Source of the DNA: Actinomyces sp. oral taxon 171 str. F0337
GTDB taxonomy: Bacteria > Actinomycetota > Actinomycetes > Actinomycetales > Actinomycetaceae
Assembly: GCF_005696555.1 (NCBI RefSeq)
Contig: NZ_CP040005.1
Coordinates: 1,364,001-1,428,000, forward strand
Direction of reading: 5' to 3'
Length of the DNA stretch: 64,000 bases
Part shown: positions 17,700 to 26,927 of the stretch, one piece after another
How the letters are laid out: each line of letters opens with the position of its first letter
Position numbering within the stretch: position 1 is the first letter of the stretch
Notes under the pieces: generated by a model
What the model was told of the DNA's origin: nothing
Database searches by the model: none
Seen by the model: only the letters and a program-made list of their open reading frames with translations
Program-made: the position numbers and the translations under genes

Positions 17700-18950
17700 A
17701 TGCACTCTGCTACCCCACTGAGTAGCCCTTCAGGTACGCGGCGCAGTCCTGAGCTGGTACGTGCGCGCGCCGGGGTCTGTCTGGTGTTCCTGGCAAATGG
17801 CTTGGGGTTCGCCAACCTGGTGCCGCGTTTCCCGGAGATCGTGGTGCATCTGGGGCTGAGCAAGAGCGCCTTCGGGCAGGCTGTGGCCGCAGTCGGCGTC
17901 GGCGCTCTCGTGGCGGGGTTGGCCGCGTCGTGGCTCATCTCTCGCCTGACCTCAGCCAGGGTCGCCAGCCTGGGCATGCTCGTGGTGGCTCTGGCTCTCC
18001 TCGGAGCGGGGCTGGCACCTTCGTGGGGCGTCCTCGCTGTCTGTCTGCTGATTGTCGGCGGGACGGACTCCATTGTCGATGTCGCGCAGAATGCTCACGG
18101 GTTGCGGGTCCAGCGCCGGTGGGGCGCCTCCATCGTGACGAGCTTCCATGCCTCGTGGTCGTTGGGGGCGGTCCTGGGAGCCGCCATGGGGCAGGCCATG
18201 GCCGGAGCCGGAGTGGGGCTGGGAACCCATATGGTGCTGACGGCGGTAGCGCTGCTCGTCATCTCGGTAGGTCCTCTGCTCGCAGGCTGGTTTCTGCCCG
18301 GCCATGACCGCGCTGATCGCGCCCCCGAACGGCTTGAGGAGCTCGATGACACCCCCGGGGTGAGGTCGGCGACCTCGCCCCGCCGTGCTCGGCCGGTCAC
18401 GATACTCGTGCTCTTCGTCGTCGGCCTGCTGTGCGCCGCCTCGATGTTCCCTGAGGACGTGGCCATGAACTGGTCGTCGCTGCTCCTGTCTGAGCAGGGT
18501 GCTGGCCCCGGTCGCGTCGGGCTGGGGCTGGTGGCCCTTCAAGGAACGATGATCGTGGGGCGTCTGGTGGGCGACCGCATCATCGACGCTGTCGGTCAGC
18601 GAGCCGTGATCGCCTGGGGCGGAGCGCTGGTCACCCTCGGGATGAGTGTCGCCCTTCTGCTCTTCTCCGTTCCCGGGACGCTGCTCGGGATGGCGATATC
18701 CGGAGCGGGGTGCGCTGTCGCCGTACCCGTGGCCTACTCCGCTGCCGACGACGTCGAGGGGCTTCCGCCCGGGCTGGGACTGACCATCGTGTCCTGGCTG
18801 GCCCGTCTGGCGGTCCTCCTGGCGCCGCCGGTTGTCGGCCGGCTCGCTGACAACCACGGACTGTGGGTGGCTCTGGCCTACGGCTTGCTGGGAGGTCTCA
18901 TCATGGTCACCTTCTGGCCGGTCCTGCGCCGCAGGCCTGCCGGGAGCTAG
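17700..18950 (+). CDS. MFS transporter (YbjJ-like)
   Basis: A 416-residue major facilitator with 12 predicted helices. The N-terminal FLANGLGFANLVPRFPEI and a two-half layout split by a charged loop near 205-225 are typical of YbjJ/FucP-like members. Substrate unknown. It starts at ATG 17700, divergent from the DUF805 gene across a ~200-bp control region, and is monocistronic. Confidence 0.8.
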   Translation: MHSATPLSSPSGTRRSPELVRARAGVCLVFLANGLGFANLVPRFPEIVVHLGLSKSAFGQAVAAVGVGALVAGLAASWLISRLTSARVASLGMLVVALALLGAGLAPSWGVLAVCLLIVGGTDSIVDVAQNAHGLRVQRRWGASIVTSFHASWSLGAVLGAAMGQAMAGAGVGLGTHMVLTAVALLVISVGPLLAGWFLPGHDRADRAPERLEELDDTPGVRSATSPRRARPVTILVLFVVGLLCAASMFPEDVAMNWSSLLLSEQGAGPGRVGLGLVALQGTMIVGRLVGDRIIDAVGQRAVIAWGGALVTLGMSVALLLFSVPGTLLGMAISGAGCAVAVPVAYSAADDVEGLPPGLGLTIVSWLARLAVLLAPPVVGRLADNHGLWVALAYGLLGGLIMVTFWPVLRRRPAGS

Positions 18951-18969
18951 GGGACGGGACTGACGCGAG

Positions 18970-20313
18970 TCAGGCCAGTCCCACGAGGCGTCGTCGTCCG
19001 GCGTCCCGGTTGCGCGCCCATACGACACTGACCACCACGGTCGTCGCCACGGCAAGCATGGTGAGTCCGATGTACACAGGAACGCTCAGGAACAGTGCTG
19101 AGACGGCTGAAGCGTCCGAAGCATCCGTTGAGTGCTCTGAACTGCGTTCGATGAAGAGCAGAACGCCTCCGGCTGCGCACAGGACCCAGAAGCCGCTGGC
19201 TGCCGCGTTCCAGTAGTCCTGTCGGAGGCGCGAGGCGCACCATCCGGGAAGATTGTCAATATCGACGTCTCTGAGGCCTATGCGGCGAGGAGCGTCCTCT
19301 CCGGGGACCTGGGTCGGGTAGGTGGCCAGGAGCCGGTCGCAGGCCTGTAATGACGGCATCAGGGCTAATCCAACCATTCCTGTACCGACCAGAATGACGG
19401 AGATGACACGACCGGTGTTGAGGCCTGCCCCGCCTCCGCTGAAGACGTAGAAAAAGCCGAGAATGACGATGATGAGGGAGGAGGTGAGGAGGACCTTGAG
19501 TCTGCCTCTTCTGACGGTCTTGGTGACGCTGTAGGCGTCGGGCCAGGCCGGCCCCATACGGCCATCAAGCGTGACTCCCCGTCTGCGTGTCTCGCTGGAA
19601 GGACGAGTGATGAGATCCGGGCGTAGCCCCGCCTCAACGTCGAGTGGGCGAGACGATCCCGGTTGCTGTCCGGTCATCCGGGTGAGGACTGAGCGCAGGA
19701 GCTGCCACTGCTCCTCGGCGACGAAGTCCGGTGTGCGCAGGATCCAGGCGCTGCGGAGCCCAATGACCATGATCAGAACGCCCAGGATGGTGAATCCAGC
19801 AGGCAGGAGCAGAACAGGGGAGTCGAATACGAAGGAACGTCCCTGAGTCTCCTCCTCCATCCTCATCAAGGGGATGGTCATGATGACAAAGGAGAACGAC
19901 AGCAGGGAGAAGAAGGCTCCGAATCCGACCATAGCCAATCTGCTCCCCATTCCCGGTCCCCACTGCTTACCGGGTGCCGCGGTGCCCAGATCATAGGAGG
20001 AGACGGCGGCCTTGACCGCCTGCTCGACCTGCTCTCGGCCAGCAATCGAAGCCGGCACCGTGAGCCGTTCACGAACCAGGGGGAGCCTGGAGTCGGAGCC
20101 GAGCCCGGACTCGAAGTAGTACGTGCGCACGGTCCGAACGTGCCCACTGTCGTTGGACGTGGTGCTGACCGAGATGTTGCTGACGCGGGCCGGAACCCTC
20201 TGCTCGACTGCGATGACGCCGCCTTCCTGGCGTACTCGCACCGCGGGGAGCTTCCAGCGTGCAATCGCTGGACCGTAGCGACGACTTGCAGGCGCGGGGC
20301 TGGGCATACTCAT
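18970..20313 (-). CDS. Membrane protein of unknown function, paralogue 2 of a tandem pair
   Basis: I do not recognise this 447-residue protein. It has the same length and plan as its upstream neighbour: an N-terminal RRYGPAIARWKLPAVRVRQ block, an EQRVPARV strand, ERLTVPAS, a helix pair near 165-235, a conserved VAEEQWQLLRSVLTRMTGQ segment and GSSRPLDVEAGLRPDLITRPS. MGPAWPDAY follows, then more helices. The C-terminal end is WARNRDAGRRRLVGLA. ATG at 20313 was chosen by matching the paralogue's start. The two genes, 32 bp apart on one strand, look like an ancient duplication. Confidence 0.7.
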   Translation of the reverse strand: MSMPSPAPASRRYGPAIARWKLPAVRVRQEGGVIAVEQRVPARVSNISVSTTSNDSGHVRTVRTYYFESGLGSDSRLPLVRERLTVPASIAGREQVEQAVKAAVSSYDLGTAAPGKQWGPGMGSRLAMVGFGAFFSLLSFSFVIMTIPLMRMEEETQGRSFVFDSPVLLLPAGFTILGVLIMVIGLRSAWILRTPDFVAEEQWQLLRSVLTRMTGQQPGSSRPLDVEAGLRPDLITRPSSETRRRGVTLDGRMGPAWPDAYSVTKTVRRGRLKVLLTSSLIIVILGFFYVFSGGGAGLNTGRVISVILVGTGMVGLALMPSLQACDRLLATYPTQVPGEDAPRRIGLRDVDIDNLPGWCASRLRQDYWNAAASGFWVLCAAGGVLLFIERSSEHSTDASDASAVSALFLSVPVYIGLTMLAVATTVVVSVVWARNRDAGRRRLVGLA

Positions 20314-20345
20314 GTGGATGTGTCTCCGTGGGGTGGGGGCAGAAC

Positions 20346-21689
20346 TCAGATCAGTCCTGCTTGATGGCGCAGCTCGTTGTCCTTCTGCTGTATCCAGTGT
20401 CTGCCGATCACAACGGTGGCGAGTGCCGTAGTGATGATGACCAGGACAAGGACCGAGTTCCATATCAGGGCGTGGGTGTGAGCCTCATGCGAGGAGGAGC
20501 TGGTCGAGAACGCAGTCTGATTCAGCATCACAGAGGCGAATATGGCGAGAACAGCCACGACGAACTCAATCAGGAACACGATCGCAGCAAGGTTCCAGTG
20601 GCGTTCGCGCCGGCGCGCATCGCACCATGCGGGTAAGGAGGCGGTGTCGACATCCTCCCAGCCGAGCTCTCGCGGCTCTTCCTCTCCGGGCATCGTGCTG
20701 GGATAGGAGACAAGGAGGCGGTCGCAACGCTGGGAGATGTGGGAGAGGATCGCGCCGAATACGCTGATGCCGCCGAGCAGGGGAATGAGTGTGAGCTGCC
20801 CGGCGGCGATGAACAGCAGGAAGATCAAGACCCCCACGAGCAGGAAGACTGAGGCGAAGACGGTCATGACGACGAGGGCGCGCCGGCCCTGCCTGACGCG
20901 CTTGGCGACGTCGTAGGCGTCCGGCCATGGAGGACCCATGCGCCCGTCACGGGTGACTCCTCGCGTGAGAGATACTCCGCTCGGGTGAGTAATGAGATCC
21001 CGCCGCAGGCCCGCCTCAATGTCCAGGGGGCGTGACGAACCGGGCTCCTGCCCCGACAGCTGGGTCAGGACCTGACGCAACAGCCCCCACTGCTCCTCGG
21101 CCACGAACCTCGGAGTGCGCAAGACCCAAGCGGCGCGAGCGCAGGTGACCGCGATGGTGAGTGCCATGAGGACGAAGACGCCGGGCAGAACTGCGAAGAC
21201 CTTCTGCAAGCCGGTAAAGGGATCACCCGGGGGTGCGATGGAGGGGCTTCGGTGGAAGGAGATGGCGAGGTACAGGCCGGCTCCCGCCAGGCCCAGTGCG
21301 GCGACGGTCTGCAGCAGCCGCGGCAGCGCGCCCCCACTGAGCTGAACGGACAGCGCCGCCGTGCCCGGGTCGTAGGCGGCGATGGCATGGTCTACGGCTT
21401 GACGAACCTGCTGCTCGCTCACTGCGCTTGCTGGAACGGTCAGCCGTTCCTTGACGAGTGGTACTGATGTCGGTGATCCCAGTCCGGCTTCATAGATCGG
21501 AGTCTGATACTCGTCGTGGATGCTGCTGGAGTCATGCCCGCTGCTCGTGTGTATGCCTTCCACGCGGGCGGGGACGCGCTGCTCGATCGTGATGACATCG
21601 CCGCGTCTGCCTACCCTTACTGAGGGCAACATCCAGCGGGGGATGGCGGGACCGTGGCGTCGGCTCTCAGGCGTTGGGGCGTTAGTCAC
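20346..21689 (-). CDS. Membrane protein of unknown function, paralogue 1 of a tandem pair
   Basis: A 447-residue protein starting with GTG at 21689. It shares RRHGPAIPRWMLPSVRVGR, EQRVPARV, VAEEQWGLLRQVLTQLSGQ, GSSRPLDIEAGLRRDLIT and MGPPWPDAYDVAKRVRQG with the downstream gene. About four transmembrane helices are placed in two pairs, so both copies probably sit in the cell membrane with a large cytoplasmic middle. No enzymatic motif is visible. Paralogue divergence is substantial, suggesting retained, distinct roles. Confidence 0.7.
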   Translation of the reverse strand: MTNAPTPESRRHGPAIPRWMLPSVRVGRRGDVITIEQRVPARVEGIHTSSGHDSSSIHDEYQTPIYEAGLGSPTSVPLVKERLTVPASAVSEQQVRQAVDHAIAAYDPGTAALSVQLSGGALPRLLQTVAALGLAGAGLYLAISFHRSPSIAPPGDPFTGLQKVFAVLPGVFVLMALTIAVTCARAAWVLRTPRFVAEEQWGLLRQVLTQLSGQEPGSSRPLDIEAGLRRDLITHPSGVSLTRGVTRDGRMGPPWPDAYDVAKRVRQGRRALVVMTVFASVFLLVGVLIFLLFIAAGQLTLIPLLGGISVFGAILSHISQRCDRLLVSYPSTMPGEEEPRELGWEDVDTASLPAWCDARRRERHWNLAAIVFLIEFVVAVLAIFASVMLNQTAFSTSSSSHEAHTHALIWNSVLVLVIITTALATVVIGRHWIQQKDNELRHQAGLI

Positions 21690-21805
21690 TCAATCTCTTC
21701 TCGTCGGGGCGTCGCCCTCGAGCATAGGCCCACGCAATGAACCGGGAGGGGAATTCGAGCGACTCATCAAGAGTGGGACCAGGGGAGGCGTTAGCATCGG
21801 CCTCC

Positions 21806-22948
21806 ATGGACTCCTTTGAGATGACTGTTCCCGCGGATGCCGGTCTGCCCGCACTTGTGCTGTCGGTCCCGACCGGCGACGACGTCGACCGCATCACTGA
21901 GATCTGCCAGGACGCGGACATTCAGGAGTGGACCACCATCCCCTGTGGCTACCAGCGCAGCGACGCACAGTTCTTCGTCGAGCGGGTCGTTGCCGACGGC
22001 TGGAGTGAGGGGCGTGAGCTCACCTGGGCGGTTCGCGAGGCCGGCGATGACGGCGCATCGGCGACCCTCGTGGGCATGCTCAGCATGACCCTGAGCGGCC
22101 CTGAGAGCGCTCGGATCGGCGAGATCGGGTACTGGCTCGCCGCTGCCGCGCGCGGGCGCGGCACCATGGCCCGCGCCGTCGTCGCCCTTATCGATACGGC
22201 CTTCGACCCGAGCGGCCCCCTGAGCCTGTCCGTGCTGAGATGGCGCTGCTACATCCACGAGACGAGCCGCGGGCCGGTGCCCAACTGGGCCTCCTGGAAG
22301 GTCGCCTGGTCCCTCGGCTTCCAGCGGGAAGGGCGAGTGCGCCACTTCCTGCCCAATGACGGCCGGCTCCGTGATGGCTGGATCGGCACCCTGCTGCCCG
22401 AGGATCCGCGTGAGCCGCAGGCTCCCTGGGACGGCCCCGTTGACGCAGACGACGTTCTTCCCCTGGTGCCGCACGACGGCGTCGGGGAGCGGGAGGGTGA
22501 CGACCCCGAGGCCTTGGTGCGTCGCTTCCACCATGTCTACGGACTCCCCGTCCAGACCGACGGTGCCAGCCTCGAGCGTGAGAGCCTCGGTATGCGCATG
22601 AGTCTCATCGCCGAGGAGTTTGCTGAGCTCGTCGGCGCCGTCTATGGGCAGGCGGCGCGCGATGAGATCGAGTCGAGCTACCGTCGCGCCGTGGCTGCTG
22701 ATGACGGTGCTCGTGACACCGTCGAGGCCGCCGATGCCCTGGCGGATCTCGTCTACGTCATCTACGGCATGGCTCTGGAGACCGGGATCGACCTGGCGGC
22801 CGTGCTCGCCGAGGTGCAGCGCTCCAACATGTCCAAGCTGGGCGTCGACGGCCGGCCGGTCCACCGTGAGGACGGCAAGGTCCTCAAGGGGCCTGACTAC
22901 TTCCCTCCGGACGTGGAGGCTGTGCTGCGTCGTCGCCGCCTGCGCTGA
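21806..22948 (+). CDS. Fusion of GNAT acetyltransferase and MazG-like NTP pyrophosphohydrolase
   Basis: A 380-residue two-domain protein. Residues ~10-190 form a GNAT domain (ITEICQDADIQEWTTIP; IGEIGYWLAAAARGRG as the acetyl-CoA loop; NWASWKVAWSLGFQREGRVR). Residues ~230-375 are an all-alpha NTP-PPase domain with the metal-binding pattern EEFAELVGAVYG and EAADALADLVYVIYG, and a C-terminal KLGVDGRPVHREDGKVLKGP segment. NTP-PPases hydrolyse non-canonical or phosphoribosyl nucleotides. ATG at 21806 is preferred because the GNAT domain begins immediately after; an in-frame ATG at 21737 is possible. Confidence 0.8.
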   Translation: MDSFEMTVPADAGLPALVLSVPTGDDVDRITEICQDADIQEWTTIPCGYQRSDAQFFVERVVADGWSEGRELTWAVREAGDDGASATLVGMLSMTLSGPESARIGEIGYWLAAAARGRGTMARAVVALIDTAFDPSGPLSLSVLRWRCYIHETSRGPVPNWASWKVAWSLGFQREGRVRHFLPNDGRLRDGWIGTLLPEDPREPQAPWDGPVDADDVLPLVPHDGVGEREGDDPEALVRRFHHVYGLPVQTDGASLERESLGMRMSLIAEEFAELVGAVYGQAARDEIESSYRRAVAADDGARDTVEAADALADLVYVIYGMALETGIDLAAVLAEVQRSNMSKLGVDGRPVHREDGKVLKGPDYFPPDVEAVLRRRRLR

Positions 22949-22974
22949 GAGGAGTCTCTCGAGGCGGCCATAAC

Positions 22975-22996
22975 TATACTGTGCATGTAGTACAGT
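22975..22996 (+). promoter_or_regulatory. Promoter -10 and TetR-type operator for the MFS-tetR operon
   Basis: TATACT (22975-22980) is a -10-like element. A palindrome ACTGT-N9-ACAGT (22978-22996) overlaps it and ends 7 bp before the GTG start. This placement suits steric repression by the TetR protein encoded at the end of the same operon. Confidence 0.55.
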
Positions 22997-23003
22997 TCCG
23001 GCC

Positions 23004-24509
23004 GTGACTCGTACTCCCGGACTGCGCGCCTGGGCCGCCCTGGCCGTCCTGACCCTGGCCGTGACCCTGCTGGCCATCGATTCCACGGTGCTGGCGCTGG
23101 CGATCCCCTCGCTGAGTACCGACCTGAGCCCGACTGCCAGCCAGCTGCTGTGGATCGGTGACATCTACTCCTTCACCCTGGCCGGTCTGCTGGTCACCAT
23201 GGGTAACGTCGCCGACCGCATCGGTCGGCGAAGCCTCCTGCTCATCGGGACGCTCGGCTTCGGGGTGGCCAGCATCATGGCGGCCTTCGCACCCAGCGCG
23301 GGAGCCCTCATCGCCGTTCGAGCCCTGCTGGGTGTCGGTGGCGCCACGATCATGCCCTCCACCCTGTCCCTCATACGCAACATCTTCCTCGACGTCCGCC
23401 ACCGCGCCACCGCCATCGCCATCTGGTCCGCCGGCAGCTCCGGCGGCACCGCCCTGGGGCCGCTGGTTGGCGGTGTCCTGCTCGAGCACTTCTGGTGGGG
23501 CAGCGTCTTCCTCATCAACGTCCCGGTCATGGCGGCTGTCATCGTCACGGGCCTGTGGCTCCTGCCGGAGTCCAAGAACGAGCAGGGCGCCCCGGTGGAT
23601 CTGGCCTCTGCGGTCCTGTCGGTCCTGGCCATCGTGCCGATCACCTACGCCGTCAAGTCCTTCGCGCATGACGGTCTCACTGTCGTTGCGATCGCAGCAC
23701 TGGTGGGTGGTTTGGCCGCCGGATGGCTATTCATCAGGCGTCAGCGCACGCTGGCCACGCCGCTGATCGACGTCGAGCTCTTCCGGCGCCCCGCGTTCAC
23801 CTGGGCGATTGCGGCCACTGTCCTGGCGATCTTCGCCTTGGCCGGTCTGCTGTACTTCTTCTCCCAGTACCTCCAGCTCGTTCGAGGCTACTCCACGCTC
23901 CGAGCGGGCCTGACCGAGGTGCCCGCATCACTTGCCTCCATCGTCGTTGTCGCGGTCGTGGCCACGGTGGTGCGCCGACTCGGCAATGGCCGGGCGCTCG
24001 GGAGCGGCCTGCTCGTGGCCGCGGTGGGGCTGGTTGTGGTCGCTCTGGGGGAGTCCTACGGCGGGATCGTGGTGATCTGCGTCGGCCTGCTCGTCATTGG
24101 CGCAGGTATCGGCCTGGCCTTCACGGTCTCCACCGGAGCGGTTCTGGGGGCGGTGCCGGCGGACCGCGCCGGTGCGGCCTCCGCCATCTCCGAGACCGGA
24201 CTCGAGCTGGGAGTTGCCCTGGGGATCGCGGTGCTCGGCACGATTCAGGATGTCGGTTACCGGCTCCTGCTCGGACAGGCCCCCTCCGGGCTCCCGAGGC
24301 GGGTCGCCGACGCCGCCGAGCAGTCCCTGGCCACCCTGGCGGGTGTCGTCGACCTGGGTGACCCCGGGCAGGCCGAGCTGATGGTTCAGGCCCGGGAGGC
24401 ATTCACTCGCGCCATGCAGGCCACCGCCGTGACTGCTGCCGGTATCCTCCTGTTCGCGGGTGTGATGGCTGCACGTCATGTTCCAGCGGCGAGTGAGGAG
24501 AGCTCATGA
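23004..24509 (+). CDS. DHA2-family (QacA/SmvA-like) MFS drug efflux pump
   Basis: A 501-residue major facilitator with 14 predicted helices, the DHA2 drug:H+ antiporter plan. Signatures are LLAIDSTVLALAIPSL in helix 1, MGNVADRIGRRSLLLIGT (motif A) and the SAGSSGGTALGPLVGGVLLEHFWW motif C region. Family members export cationic biocides or dyes. GTG start at 23004. Its stop overlaps the tetR start (ATGA), so pump and regulator form one operon. Confidence 0.88.
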   Translation: MTRTPGLRAWAALAVLTLAVTLLAIDSTVLALAIPSLSTDLSPTASQLLWIGDIYSFTLAGLLVTMGNVADRIGRRSLLLIGTLGFGVASIMAAFAPSAGALIAVRALLGVGGATIMPSTLSLIRNIFLDVRHRATAIAIWSAGSSGGTALGPLVGGVLLEHFWWGSVFLINVPVMAAVIVTGLWLLPESKNEQGAPVDLASAVLSVLAIVPITYAVKSFAHDGLTVVAIAALVGGLAAGWLFIRRQRTLATPLIDVELFRRPAFTWAIAATVLAIFALAGLLYFFSQYLQLVRGYSTLRAGLTEVPASLASIVVVAVVATVVRRLGNGRALGSGLLVAAVGLVVVALGESYGGIVVICVGLLVIGAGIGLAFTVSTGAVLGAVPADRAGAASAISETGLELGVALGIAVLGTIQDVGYRLLLGQAPSGLPRRVADAAEQSLATLAGVVDLGDPGQAELMVQAREAFTRAMQATAVTAAGILLFAGVMAARHVPAASEESS

Positions 24510-25051
24510 GAACCTCGAAACGGGACCGCATCATCACGGGGGCGCTCGAGCTCGCCCACTGTGACGGTTTCGATTCACTCACCTTCGACACTCTGGCTGA
24601 GCACGTTGGTCTGAGCCGCGGTGGAGTTATCTATTACTTCCGCACCAAGACCGAGCTCCTGGAGGGGATCGCGGCAGCGTTCCTGGAGCGGTGGCGGACT
24701 CAGGCCCTGGCTGCGCTGGGCGGGCCCCTGGAGGAGGCGAGCCGGACCGAGCGCATCGAGGCACTGACTCGCTCAGTCCTCGACGGCGAGATCCTGCCCG
24801 GCGAGGTCAGCTTCATGCTCTCGGCCACGCCGGAGGCGGAGATGCTCAAGGAGGCCTGGAACACGCTGAGCCGGGAGTGGGTGGGTGAGATCCGTGAGCT
24901 CACTGCCATGCAACGCGTGGCGCTGCTGGCCGTGGATGGATGGTGGGCCAACCGCGCCGTCGACAGCCGTAGCCGTAACCCCGATGAGCCCGCCATCGCC
25001 GAGCTCATCGTGTCCCTGGCTCGCGGTGAGGACGCTGGCGGACGGCAGTGA
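24506..25051 (+). CDS. TetR-family regulator of the adjacent efflux pump
   Basis: A 181-residue TetR protein. The DNA-binding domain at residues ~5-50 reads RDRIITGALELAHCDGFDSLTFDTLAEHVGLSRGG in pattern, ending with the typical VIYYFRTKTELLEG. The C-terminal ligand domain contains AEMLKEAWNTLSREWV. Its coupling to the MFS pump and the palindrome at the operon start suggest ligand-relieved autorepression of the operon. Confidence 0.85.
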   Translation: MRTSKRDRIITGALELAHCDGFDSLTFDTLAEHVGLSRGGVIYYFRTKTELLEGIAAAFLERWRTQALAALGGPLEEASRTERIEALTRSVLDGEILPGEVSFMLSATPEAEMLKEAWNTLSREWVGEIRELTAMQRVALLAVDGWWANRAVDSRSRNPDEPAIAELIVSLARGEDAGGRQ

Positions 25052-25060
25052 CAGGGTCCC

Positions 25061-26803
25061 CTAGAAGCGGGGAATGTTACGCATGTTCGATGTCGCCATG
25101 CTCACGGCCTCCCCCGCACCTCGATTGAGAACGATCTTGCTCATTGCTGTGGCGAAGCCGATCAGCTGCTCACCCGTGATCTCCGGAGGAAGCGACAGGG
25201 CATTGGGGTCGGTGACGACCTCTACCAGTGCTGGGCCATTGAAGTCGAAGGCCTTCTGAAAAGCTCTGCGCAAGTCTCGTGGATCGTCAACGCGTTCGCC
25301 ATGGAAACCGATCGACTGTGCTACTCCGGCGTAGTTGACGTCGTGGACATCAGTGCCGAAGTCGGGCAGGCCATTGACCAGCATCTCGAGCTTCACCATA
25401 CCCAGAGTCGAGTTGTTGAAGACCACGACCTTGATCGGCAGGTTGTGCATACGGGCGGTCACGAGCTCTCCCATGAGCATGGACAGGCCGCCGTCGCCGG
25501 ACACGGAGATCACCTGGCGATGGGGATGGGAGACCTGTGCGCCGATGGCATGGGGGAGAGCGTTTGCCATGGATCCGTGCAGGAAGGAGCCGATGAGGCG
25601 GCGCGTACCTAGCGGGTCGATGTAACGTGCGGTCCACACGTTGCACATTCCGGTGTCTGCGGTGAAGATCGCGTCCCTGGCGGCGACCTCGTTGAGCACG
25701 TGGGCGGCATACTCGGGGTGAATGGGTTTGATCCTGTCCGCCTTGCGCGTATAGGCGCCAATGGGTGCCTTCATGATCTTGGCATGCTTCTTGAGCTGAG
25801 CCTTGAGAAAAGCGTCCGAGCGGCGTTTCTTAATATGCGGAATGAGAGCTTCGATAAACGGAATGACGTCTGAGTGAATCGGGTGAGAGACGTCGGTGCG
25901 CCGTCCCAGTTTCTCAGCGTGATTGTCCACCTGGACCGTCACGGTGTCCGGTAGGAACTGATCGTAAGGGAAGTCGGTCCCCAGCAGGAGCAGTACGTCG
26001 GCGTCCTTCATGCCCTCGGCGGCGGCCCCGTATCCCAGGAGGCCCGTCATACCGACGTCGTAGGGATTGTCATACTGGATGAAGTCCTTGCCGCGCAACG
26101 AATGACCGATCGGTGCTTTGAGCAGGTCGGCCAGTGCGATGACTTCGTCATGAGCGCCCTTGACGCCGGCACCGGCGAAGATCGCTACCCTCCGAGACTT
26201 GTTGAGTAAGGCGGACACCTCGGCCACGTCAGCAGGGTTGGGCGACAGGGTGGCCGGTCTGGCCTTGGAATACTCGGGAATGGCGGCAGTGGCCTTCTCG
26301 TCGGAGACATCTCCCGGCAATGAGATCACGCTCACGCCGCTCAGGCTGACAGCGTGGCGGATTGCGGCGTTGACGACACGAGGAGCCTGCTTGGGGGTGG
26401 AGATGAGCTCTGAGTAGACCGAGCACTCGTTGAACAGACGATCCGGGTGGGTCTCCTGGAAGTAGGACTGGCCAATCTGAACGCTGGGGATGTGCGAGGC
26501 GATCGCCAGCACCGGGGCGCCCGAGCGCTGTGCGTCGTACAGGCCGTTAATCAGGTGAAGGTTGCCCGGACCGCAGGAGCCGGCGCACACGGAGAGCTCT
26601 CCGGTCAGCTGCGCCTCAGCCGCAGCAGCGAAGGCAGCGGCCTCCTCATGGCGTACATGGACCCAGTCGATCCCACCCTTGGCGGAACCGCCAGCCTTAC
26701 GGACGGCGTCGACGATCGGATTGAGGGAGTCTCCTACGATTCCGTATATCCTGCGGACACCGGCATCGACGAGCTGGGCCACGAGCTGTTCTGCGACATT
26801 CAT
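25061..26803 (-). CDS. poxB: Pyruvate oxidase / pyruvate:quinone oxidoreductase (ThDP enzyme)
   Basis: A 580-residue thiamine-diphosphate enzyme of the PoxB/Pox family. The N-terminal domain has RIYGIVGDSLNPIVDAVRK and the ThDP-activating Glu in VRHEEAAAFAAAAEAQ, then GSCGPGNLHLINGLYDA. The C-terminal domain has GDGGLSMLMGELVTA ... VVFNNSTLGM, the ThDP/Mg site. It decarboxylates pyruvate to acetate or acetyl phosphate using FAD. Whether it reduces quinone or oxygen cannot be told. ATG 26803 has GGGAGA upstream. Confidence 0.87.
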   Translation of the reverse strand: MNVAEQLVAQLVDAGVRRIYGIVGDSLNPIVDAVRKAGGSAKGGIDWVHVRHEEAAAFAAAAEAQLTGELSVCAGSCGPGNLHLINGLYDAQRSGAPVLAIASHIPSVQIGQSYFQETHPDRLFNECSVYSELISTPKQAPRVVNAAIRHAVSLSGVSVISLPGDVSDEKATAAIPEYSKARPATLSPNPADVAEVSALLNKSRRVAIFAGAGVKGAHDEVIALADLLKAPIGHSLRGKDFIQYDNPYDVGMTGLLGYGAAAEGMKDADVLLLLGTDFPYDQFLPDTVTVQVDNHAEKLGRRTDVSHPIHSDVIPFIEALIPHIKKRRSDAFLKAQLKKHAKIMKAPIGAYTRKADRIKPIHPEYAAHVLNEVAARDAIFTADTGMCNVWTARYIDPLGTRRLIGSFLHGSMANALPHAIGAQVSHPHRQVISVSGDGGLSMLMGELVTARMHNLPIKVVVFNNSTLGMVKLEMLVNGLPDFGTDVHDVNYAGVAQSIGFHGERVDDPRDLRRAFQKAFDFNGPALVEVVTDPNALSLPPEITGEQLIGFATAMSKIVLNRGAGEAVSMATSNMRNIPRF

Positions 26804-26927
26804 GCGTCTCTCCCTGGAGATCCTGGATTCGAGTGACCCCATCAGGCTACGCCCAGTGCGACCATAGTCCTAGAATTGATGGCCTGTTGTGAACGAGAAG
26901 ACCATCAGTGCATGGCACGATGGGCCC

